Assembly (NCBI GenBank): GCA_015520425.1
Contig: WAQC01000094.1
Coordinates: 1 to 5,700 of the forward strand
Direction: 5' to 3'
From: Candidatus Pelearchaeum sp.
GTDB taxonomy: Archaea; Thermoproteota; Nitrososphaeria_A; Caldarchaeales; Caldarchaeaceae
Length of the DNA stretch: 5,700 nt
How positions within the stretch are numbered: the first letter of the stretch is position 1; each line of letters opens with the position of its first letter. The translations under genes were made by a program, and so were the position numbers. Positions 1 to 4,903 of this stretch are shown here, piece by piece. The notes below the pieces were generated by a model. The model was not told where the DNA came from. It did not search any database and worked only from the letters and a program-made list of their open reading frames with translations.

Positions 1-1121
1 CGTGGTATTATTGCCGACGCAGCCACAGCGTGGCCGTCTGCTGCTCCGCCTACTCTGGACGCTGCCTCCTCAGCTATGCGCGAAGTAGGTGGCATGCTAC
101 CTGAGCGTATGAGCTCCGCAAGCTGGCGCGGCGCTCTCAGAGAAGCCTTAACCCAGCTACCCCCAACCTCGCCCAAGTGGGGTATGAGCGTCTCATAATT
201 CATGAACCCAACAAGATACCGCCTCTGGTCTATGAATGAGCGATAGCTAAGCACCGAGGTATATGTCCCTATGACCTTGCTACCCATACCCCTGAACAAG
301 TCGCCCACGTGAAACCACTGCACCCCACCCCTATTATTGAGCCTCTGCCGCGCTATGAGAGCGTCGGCGCGCTTGAAGGCTTCTTTACGCAGATTTTCCA
401 GCTCCTCAACAATCTTCCTATCTATCTTCCTGTTTTTACAGAAGTTGAGAACCACGTTAGGCCCTTCGCGGTAGTAGCCTACGCTCCCCACCAGCGTGAA
501 TGTTGTGGAGAGCCTGTTCCAAAGCTGTTTAAACGCCTTTACGCGATACTTCTCCTCGTCCCCCGCGATTATCTCAACCTCCCCAGCAGCTACTGCATCT
601 TCTAGCGCAATCCTGTTGAGTGATACGAGCTTTCCAGGTATCTCGGCAGAGCCTACAACAGCCTTCCAAGCCTCGTTCTTCCCCAGCCCAAGCTCTCTGG
701 CAAGCAAGTAGGTGGTGGTTGAGCCGCTCACATCACTCTCCCCAGAATACCCATACAACTCCGCATTAACATTCAGCACGCTAGAGTCATCAACCTCTCT
801 CGGGTCGTGGTGGTCTACTATGACGACGTACTGCCCGCTGCTCTTCTGCTCCGCTATCAGGTCTGCCCTCCCAGAGCCTATGTCAAGGTAGATGAAGAGC
901 CGTTCTGGGAGTTGGTGAATCTTCTCCACAACCGCTGGGTGCATCTTCTCTATACACACCTGCCTAGCCTCTATTCCCAGCTTCTCCAGTGTTGCTAGCA
1001 TTAGCGAGGCCGCGCATAGGCCGTCGGCATCATTATGGAAGACGACGCATACCTTGTCTGCTTCCCTTATCTTTTGTGAAGCCTCCCTGAGCCGCGTTAG
1101 TAAATCAGCGCTAAGCTCCAC
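1..1121 (-). CDS. DHH/DHHA1 family phosphoesterase, archaeal RecJ-like nuclease (3' end cut by window edge)
   Basis: The frame is open over 373 codons and runs off the left edge. Motif I HNDADG lies at residues 29-34, motif II reads YLDIGSG with Asp80, and motif III reads DHHDP at 103-107; these are the Asp/His ligands of the two metal ions in DHH phosphoesterases. An SGSTTTYLLA stretch follows from about residue 132. A linker leads to a DHHA1 substrate-binding domain from about residue 265, ending with a GG-x-GH-x-x-AA type motif (G358, G359, G363, H364) just before the edge, so little is missing. The family cleaves phosphodiester bonds in single-stranded nucleic acid, nanoRNA or phosphonucleotides; the motifs fit archaeal RecJ-like proteins best, but the substrate cannot be read here. 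GTG at 1121 is chosen because the frame is closed by TGA at 1170-1172 and no other ATG, GTG or TTG precedes motif I. The start lies 26 bases after the M20 stop, suggesting cotranscription. Without a GINS or primase neighbour, a replication role is only possible. Confidence 0.9.
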   Translation of the reverse strand, partial: MELSADLLTRLREASQKIREADKVCVVFHNDADGLCAASLMLATLEKLGIEARQVCIEKMHPAVVEKIHQLPERLFIYLDIGSGRADLIAEQKSSGQYVVIVDHHDPREVDDSSVLNVNAELYGYSGESDVSGSTTTYLLARELGLGKNEAWKAVVGSAEIPGKLVSLNRIALEDAVAAGEVEIIAGDEEKYRVKAFKQLWNRLSTTFTLVGSVGYYREGPNVVLNFCKNRKIDRKIVEELENLRKEAFKRADALIARQRLNNRGGVQWFHVGDLFRGMGSKVIGTYTSVLSYRSFIDQRRYLVGFMNYETLIPHLGEVGGSWVKASLRAPRQLAELIRSGSMPPTSRIAEEAASRVGGAADGHAVAASAIIP

Positions 1122-1147
1122 GCCTCTATTATGTGCGCGTTCTGCTC

Positions 1148-2308
1148 TTAAGTCTTTGAGAGTAGCTCCTCAATTATGTTGGCGTAGACTTGGGCTGCTT
1201 CCGCCAGCTCTTCAAGCCGTACATGCTCGCGGGGGCTGTGTATTACTGCGAGGCTTCCAGGGCCGAGTATTACGCCCTCCACGCTACCGTGCTGGGCTAT
1301 TCTACTTAGGTCTGTCGTGGCCGTGAAGGCGGTGAGTCTTGGCCTCCTACCCACCCTCCTCAACGCATTCAGAGCAACCTTAACAACCCTAGAACGCCTA
1401 GGGGTAGCGACTGGAGGAGCGTAGCTCACCGTCTTTACGCTGAACGTGGCGCCGCGATGCTTCCTCACCACCGACGATGAAATCGCCGCTATCCTTCGCT
1501 TAACATCCTCTATATCCTCATGGGGCGTTGTGCGCCAGTCTAGGGTTATTGAACAGTTGTCTGGTATTACATTTGGCTTAACGCCCCCGCTTATCATCGT
1601 AACCGAGGCGCTACACCTACCCAGCTCTGGGTGGCGCCTGCCGTAGCCTTTCTCAAGCCTCTTGAAACGCCTAACAAGCTCGGCCGCCACGCCTATTGCG
1701 TTGACGCCCAAGGCTGGCGAGCTGGCGTGCGCAGACCTGCCCCTAACCGTTACCACGAACTCGCCGCGGCCCCTATTCCCTAGGCAGACGTTAAGCCCAG
1801 TAGGCTCGCCCACCACCACGTACTCAGCCCTATAGCCCTTCTTTAGGAGATGCACGGTTCCTAGGCCGTTTACCTCCTCATCAGCCACCGCGGCTAGTAT
1901 TAGTCTGCCGCTCAGCTGTCTGCCCTCGTCCAGCAGTAGTTTAACAGCGCCCAGCATGGCTGCTAGGCATCCCTTCGCGTCAGCCGCTCCTAGGCCGTAG
2001 AGCACGTCTCCCCGTATCTCGCCGTAGAACGGGTTTATGGCCCATGCATCCAAGTCTCCCGCTGGAACGGTATCCAAGTGGGAGTTTAGCATCAGCGTCG
2101 GCCCCTCTCTGCCCGTCTCTAGAGTTGCCACTACACTCCCGCGCTCCGCGCCGAGCCGCTCAACGACAGTCCTAAGCCCCAGCTCAGCGGCACGCTCAGC
2201 GAAGTAGCTGGCCGCCTGCAGCTCCCGTCCAGGAGGGTTCTCAGTGTTTATACGCACCAGCGTGGCTGCGATGTCCGCGACGTATCCCAGGAGCTCCCCC
2301 CGCCCCAT
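1148..2308 (-). CDS. M20 family metallopeptidase (ArgE/DapE-type deacylase)
   Basis: The 386-residue protein has the usual M20 length and a complete di-zinc active site. NSHLDTVP (75-82) supplies His77 and the assisting Asp79. GAADAKG (107-113) supplies bridging Asp110. DEE (143-145) holds the general base Glu144 and ligand Glu145, VGEPT supplies Glu168, and IHSPREHV supplies the last ligand, His357. The dimerisation domain (about 175-290) carries GRSAHASSP with His194, the residue that in this family reaches into the partner's active site, and Arg259 in LDWR. Cytosolic; no signal peptide. Such enzymes hydrolyse N-acyl or peptide bonds of small amino compounds (acetylornithine, succinyl-diaminopimelate, LysW-linked lysine or ornithine, dipeptides). 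The substrate is not settled: no lysine or arginine biosynthesis gene lies alongside. ATG at 2308 starts immediately before the expected N-terminal helix; no Shine-Dalgarno is visible. DHH follows 26 bases downstream. Confidence 0.93.
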   Translation of the reverse strand: MGRGELLGYVADIAATLVRINTENPPGRELQAASYFAERAAELGLRTVVERLGAERGSVVATLETGREGPTLMLNSHLDTVPAGDLDAWAINPFYGEIRGDVLYGLGAADAKGCLAAMLGAVKLLLDEGRQLSGRLILAAVADEEVNGLGTVHLLKKGYRAEYVVVGEPTGLNVCLGNRGRGEFVVTVRGRSAHASSPALGVNAIGVAAELVRRFKRLEKGYGRRHPELGRCSASVTMISGGVKPNVIPDNCSITLDWRTTPHEDIEDVKRRIAAISSSVVRKHRGATFSVKTVSYAPPVATPRRSRVVKVALNALRRVGRRPRLTAFTATTDLSRIAQHGSVEGVILGPGSLAVIHSPREHVRLEELAEAAQVYANIIEELLSKT

Positions 2309-2330
2309 AATGTAAGAACTACGCCGCGGG

Positions 2331-2342
2331 GGTTATTTGCTT
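2331..2342 (-). promoter_or_regulatory. Weak candidate promoter (TATA-like) for the M20 gene
   Basis: On the minus strand an A/T-rich stretch, AAGCAAATAACC, is embedded in GC-rich DNA and centred about 28 bases before the M20 start codon. This is where an archaeal TATA box would sit if the M20 transcript were leaderless, and no Shine-Dalgarno precedes that ATG. The match to a TATA consensus is poor, so M20 may instead be read from the zinc-ribbon promoter. Confidence 0.3.
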
Positions 2343-2350
2343 AATCTCAT

Positions 2351-2375
2351 CCCCGCCCCCGTTAGGAGGGCAGGG
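2351..2375 (-). other. GC-rich inverted repeat in the zinc-ribbon/M20 gap (possible hairpin)
   Basis: In minus-strand RNA, CCCUGCCC (from 2375 to 2368) can pair with GGGCGGGG (from 2358 to 2351): an 8-pair stem with one G-U wobble and a 9-base loop. It begins 20 bases after the zinc-ribbon stop codon. No U-tract follows, so it is not a standard archaeal terminator; it could be an RNA-processing or stability element, or a chance product of GC-rich DNA. The 3' arm could alternatively pair with CCCCGC at 2331-2326. Confidence 0.35.
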
Positions 2376-2394
2376 ACGAATAACCCAACTGAAT

Positions 2395-2601
2395 TTATGA
2401 GACTATCTTCTCATCCACGTTTACGTACCTGCTGGTGCTGCTGGGCTTCTTCTTCCGCGGCGAGTTCCTGAGCAGGATGCCGCAGTATGGGCACCTAACC
2501 CCATCGGTTAGGTGATACACGCGGCAGCGGGAGCAGTACTTGTAGCCGTTCGCATAGCTCCGACGCGACGACTTCTGAACTACTACTGTCTCCTGCGTCA
2601 T
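2395..2601 (-). CDS. Small basic zinc-ribbon protein of unknown function
   Basis: This 68-residue protein has two CxxC knuckles, Cys23/Cys26 (YCSRC) and Cys37/Cys40 (CPYCG), ten residues apart between pairs: a compact rubredoxin-like or ribosomal-type zinc ribbon. Both flanks are polar and basic (KSSRR at 10-14, RKKK at 49-52), and the predicted tail is low in hydrophobic residues, which suggests nucleic-acid or ribosome contact; that is inference. It has no acidic EDWGE-like C-terminus, so it is not the amino-group carrier LysW although an M20 enzyme follows. ATG at 2601 is supported by a TATA-like stretch about 30 bases upstream and the absence of a Shine-Dalgarno sequence, consistent with a leaderless message. 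It is transcribed divergently from the AbrB-PhoU regulator and lies 86 bases upstream of M20. The intact double CxxC pattern and placement next to a promoter favour a real gene despite the short length. I do not recognise a characterised family. Confidence 0.8.
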   Translation of the reverse strand: MTQETVVVQKSSRRSYANGYKYCSRCRVYHLTDGVRCPYCGILLRNSPRKKKPSSTSRYVNVDEKIVS

Positions 2602-2613
2602 GTTTGGTCGCGT

Positions 2614-2646
2614 TTATGACCGTGTTATGATTTATGAGGGTTATGC
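2614..2646 (+). repeat. Four short direct repeats TTATG(A/C) in the divergent control region
   Basis: TTATGA occurs at 2614-2619, 2625-2630 and 2632-2637, and TTATGC at 2641-2646, with starts 11, 7 and 9 bases apart. All are in the same orientation, and they fill the space between the zinc-ribbon start codon and the TATA box of the regulator gene. Read on the minus strand they are TCATAA, and the second and third lie at the expected TATA position of the zinc-ribbon gene. They may therefore be promoter elements, binding sites for a regulator, or a chance effect of AT-rich sequence. Confidence 0.4.
2624..2637 (-). promoter_or_regulatory. Candidate TATA element of the zinc-ribbon gene
   Basis: The minus strand reads TCATAAATCATAAC here, 23 to 36 bases before the ATG at 2601, which is the usual distance of an archaeal TATA box from a leaderless start. 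The A/T-rich core is not a perfect consensus, and two overlapping TCATAA copies make the exact box uncertain. Confidence 0.45.
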
Positions 2647-2654
2647 ATATATAG
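2646..2654 (+). promoter_or_regulatory. TATA box of the AbrB-PhoU gene
   Basis: CATATATAG, with the core TATATA at 2648-2653, is centred 26 bases before the ATG at 2676. This is the classic spacing between an archaeal TATA box and the transcription start, so transcription would begin at or next to the start codon (leaderless mRNA). No Shine-Dalgarno sequence is present before the ATG, which agrees. Confidence 0.7.
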
Positions 2655-2670
2655 TATTTACTAGTAAATA
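2655..2670. promoter_or_regulatory. Perfect 16-base palindrome, probable operator of the AbrB-PhoU gene
   Basis: TATTTACTAGTAAATA is identical to its own reverse complement; the symmetry breaks on the next pair (G2654, T2671). It begins directly after the TATA box and ends 5 bases before the start codon, so a dimer bound here would block RNA polymerase recruitment or initiation. The position and perfect symmetry suggest a repressor operator. The bound protein is unknown; the AbrB-domain product of the gene itself is one candidate. As RNA it could form only a short, weak stem and would lie outside a leaderless transcript, so a DNA site is more likely. Confidence 0.6.
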
Positions 2671-2675
2671 TCAGT

Positions 2676-3716
2676 ATGCCTCATAGCCGCCGCCTACAGA
2701 AAGTCGGCTCAGGAACGCTAACCGTCTCCCTACCTCATGAATGGGTGCGCAGACTCAGCCTAAAGCCTGGTGATGTCGTCACATTGACGGAGACCCCCGA
2801 CGGCGGGCTGCACATAAGCCCAGAGGTGAAGCCTACGAGCCAGCAGTATTACTGCACCCTTGACCTGGAGAAGTTCAGGGATAAGGAGCTCCTCAGCAGG
2901 CTTGTCATCGCAGCATATTTGCAGGGTTTTGAGGGCATTAAAATCATAGGTGGCGACGGGATACCAGCGGACATCCAATCAGCGATTATGGCCACGATAG
3001 ACCTCCTGCCAGGTATGGAGATTGTGGAGCAGACGTATCGCCGCGTCATAATGCAGTCATTCGTAGACCCACAGAAGTTCCCCGTGGAGACGCTGCTGAA
3101 GCGGATTCAAGTGATGATTACCACTATGTTGAATCATCTTAACGAGACGCTCACCAAGGAGAGGTATGAGCTGATTAATGAGATTAGCACGATTGAGAAT
3201 AAGATAGATGAGCTATACTTCCTCTGCATACGCCAGATATTCGTCAAGGTTAAGTCAGGTCTTCTGGGTGAGGCAGCCCCAGAGGCTTATCTCCACGCCA
3301 TAGGAGATAGGCTTGTGGTTAGGGCTCTTGAGGAGATAGCGGACTCAATACACATGTCAGCCATGGAGGCTAGTGTGCTGCGGGGCTACAAACTCTCCAA
3401 AGAGGTGAAGGAAGAGCTCGGAAGATTACACGAGACCATACAAGTGCTCTTCGGCAAGACGATGAAGTCTTTCTTCAGCCTTGACTCGTGGCTTGCTAAC
3501 GAGGTGATAGACACAACCAGGAAGGCGTTTGGAGAGCATTTCACCTACGCGGAGGACGTTATAGGCAAAGCCTCCAACCCGCGGGTTGCGGCGATAGTTA
3601 GGTCAATCATCTGGAACGCGGTGAGCGTAACGCGGAATTGTAAGATAATAGCCGAGGTTACGGTCAATAGGTTTGTGAGAATACCCTCTAGGCTAATTAC
3701 TATAGAGCCTGTTTAA
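2676..3716 (+). CDS. AbrB-type DNA-binding domain fused to PhoU-like repeats (phosphate-uptake regulator family)
   Basis: This 346-residue cytosolic protein has two parts. Residues 4-50 form a swapped-hairpin AbrB/SpoVT-type domain (the VGSGTLTVSLPHEWV segment from residue 10, then LKPGDVVTL). Residues 135-340 are mainly helical, with a clear PhoU signature at 217-230 (ALEEIADSIHMSA core, with E219, E220 and D223) and a degenerate second copy near 317-331 (RNCKIIAEVTVN). Between them (56-130) is an alpha/beta linker found in this archaeal architecture. In bacteria PhoU transmits the state of the Pst phosphate transporter; in archaea the added DNA-binding domain suggests direct transcriptional control, known by family membership rather than shown here. 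No Pst, PhoR or phosphatase gene is visible nearby. The start follows a well-spaced TATA box and a 16-base palindrome that may mediate autoregulation. The stop overlaps the convergent transporter's stop by four bases. Confidence 0.88.
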   Translation: MPHSRRLQKVGSGTLTVSLPHEWVRRLSLKPGDVVTLTETPDGGLHISPEVKPTSQQYYCTLDLEKFRDKELLSRLVIAAYLQGFEGIKIIGGDGIPADIQSAIMATIDLLPGMEIVEQTYRRVIMQSFVDPQKFPVETLLKRIQVMITTMLNHLNETLTKERYELINEISTIENKIDELYFLCIRQIFVKVKSGLLGEAAPEAYLHAIGDRLVVRALEEIADSIHMSAMEASVLRGYKLSKEVKEELGRLHETIQVLFGKTMKSFFSLDSWLANEVIDTTRKAFGEHFTYAEDVIGKASNPRVAAIVRSIIWNAVSVTRNCKIIAEVTVNRFVRIPSRLITIEPV

Positions 3717-4894
3717 CGTTGCCTAAAGACGCTGCTCGCCATGCCCGCTGCTAGGCTGGCCGCCGCCAAGAGGAGGAAGAGATTGCTTATCCCCAGCATA
3801 TCGGCCAAAGCTCCTGATATGGGCGGGCCTACGAAAAACCCTATCCCAATCATGGACTCAAAGCCGCCTATGGCCACCTCTGGCCTCTCTGAGGCTACGG
3901 CAGAGACTATGTAGAAGATTACAGCGTAGAAGATGCTCGCTGAGGTTCCCACGAGTATTAGGAGGAGTATCATCGTCGGGTAGCTTGGTATGAATGCGTT
4001 TAGGATTAGTGGGCCTCCCATCATAAACCCTACCAAGAGAAGTACGTGAAACATGTTTTTGGGCGGTCTCATGGCTAGGTAGATGGAAGCAACAACCCTG
4101 AAGAACCACATGGGGACCGACATAAGCCCTATCTCCAGCTCCACAAACCCTATGTTGGCAGCGTAGCCTGGGACTATCGCCAAGACCGAGGCTAGGGTTG
4201 ATGTGAATGGTAGGGTAAGAGCATACGCTGGTATGAGCGCCGTGAAGAAGCTCATGCCTATCGCTTTGGGTTTTGCATTACTGTATCCACGTACTTTAAG
4301 GCCTAGCAGCGCTGGTATGGCAGCTGCGGATATTATTGCGGAGAGCATGAACATGCTTCTAAGCCCTATTAGCTGGCCTACAACGCCGCCGAATATCGCG
4401 CCCAGCATGAACCCTAGAGACCATGCCGCGCTATACTTTCCGAATGCGCGTAGTCTTTCCTCTGGTTTGAAGACATCAGCCAAGAGCGCCTCTGCGACGG
4501 GCCAGTAGAAGACCAGAGCGGCGCTGAAGATTACTTGAGAGAGGAACACTCCCAGAAGGTCTGTGGAGAAAGCGAGGGTTAGGCTTGAGAGCGACATGAA
4601 GACTGCCGAGAGCGTGAGCGCATACTTCTTGTTTATCTTGTGCAGTATATAGCCTATGAGGAATGGTAGGACGATGTAGAGTATAGACCTCAAAGCACCC
4701 ATTATCCCCAGGTCGGTGTAGCTTGCGTTGAACTCGTTTGTAGCCAGCACTTGGGACATCCACATCATAGCTGCTATTGACAGCCCAACAAGAGCCAGGC
4801 CCGAGCCGAACCTTATGAACGAGAAGTCTTCTTCTATTGACATGACAGACCAAGAACCTTGCTTACCATCATCATTAGCATCTGGATACGCCAT
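3713..4894 (-). CDS. Major facilitator superfamily (MFS) transporter, substrate unknown
   Basis: The 393-residue protein is strongly hydrophobic with about 12 membrane segments, roughly at 30-51, 62-84, 91-110, 113-136, 155-176, 179-200, 213-241, 246-272, 283-301, 307-331, 341-365 and 370-388. The loop between segments 2 and 3 (GYILHKINKKYAL, 81-93) is a degenerate MFS motif A, lacking the usual Asp and Arg. The PEERLRAFGKYSAAWSLG stretch (144-161) followed by a Gly-rich helix is typical of the loop and helix after segment 4. A polar loop at 201-212 separates the two six-helix halves. It acts in the cytoplasmic membrane as a secondary transporter; sequence alone gives no substrate or direction. 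ATG at 4894 lies 9 bases after the PLP-enzyme stop, implying cotranscription and a related substrate such as an amino acid. ATG at 4843 (residue 18) is an alternative start that would drop a polar 17-residue extension; neither has a clear Shine-Dalgarno. Confidence 0.88.
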   Translation of the reverse strand: MAYPDANDDGKQGSWSVMSIEEDFSFIRFGSGLALVGLSIAAMMWMSQVLATNEFNASYTDLGIMGALRSILYIVLPFLIGYILHKINKKYALTLSAVFMSLSSLTLAFSTDLLGVFLSQVIFSAALVFYWPVAEALLADVFKPEERLRAFGKYSAAWSLGFMLGAIFGGVVGQLIGLRSMFMLSAIISAAAIPALLGLKVRGYSNAKPKAIGMSFFTALIPAYALTLPFTSTLASVLAIVPGYAANIGFVELEIGLMSVPMWFFRVVASIYLAMRPPKNMFHVLLLVGFMMGGPLILNAFIPSYPTMILLLILVGTSASIFYAVIFYIVSAVASERPEVAIGGFESMIGIGFFVGPPISGALADMLGISNLFLLLAAASLAAGMASSVFRQR

Positions 4895-4903
4895 GAATAA
4901 GGG

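Noticed and set aside
309..1326. Several plus-strand open frames of 60-100 codons across the left third.
   Set aside because: They lie opposite the DHH and M20 genes, whose conserved motifs prove the minus-strand frames; the plus-strand peptides show no domain and no promoter.
2351..2375. The GC-rich hairpin as a transcription terminator of the zinc-ribbon gene.
   Set aside because: Archaeal termination relies mainly on U-tracts, and the bases after the stem (AUGAGAUUAAGC) contain none.
2308..2395. LysW/LysK pairing: a small CxxC protein next to an M20 hydrolase, as in LysW-dependent lysine or arginine biosynthesis.
   Set aside because: The small protein is basic and lacks the acidic EDWGE-like C-terminus to which LysW attaches its substrate, and no other gene of that pathway is in the window.
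3858..4853. Minus-strand open frames at 3858-4109 and 4476-4853 in another frame inside the transporter gene.
   Set aside because: They are out-of-frame readings of a gene with a clear 12-segment membrane protein; their products look like random Arg/His/Pro-rich sequence.
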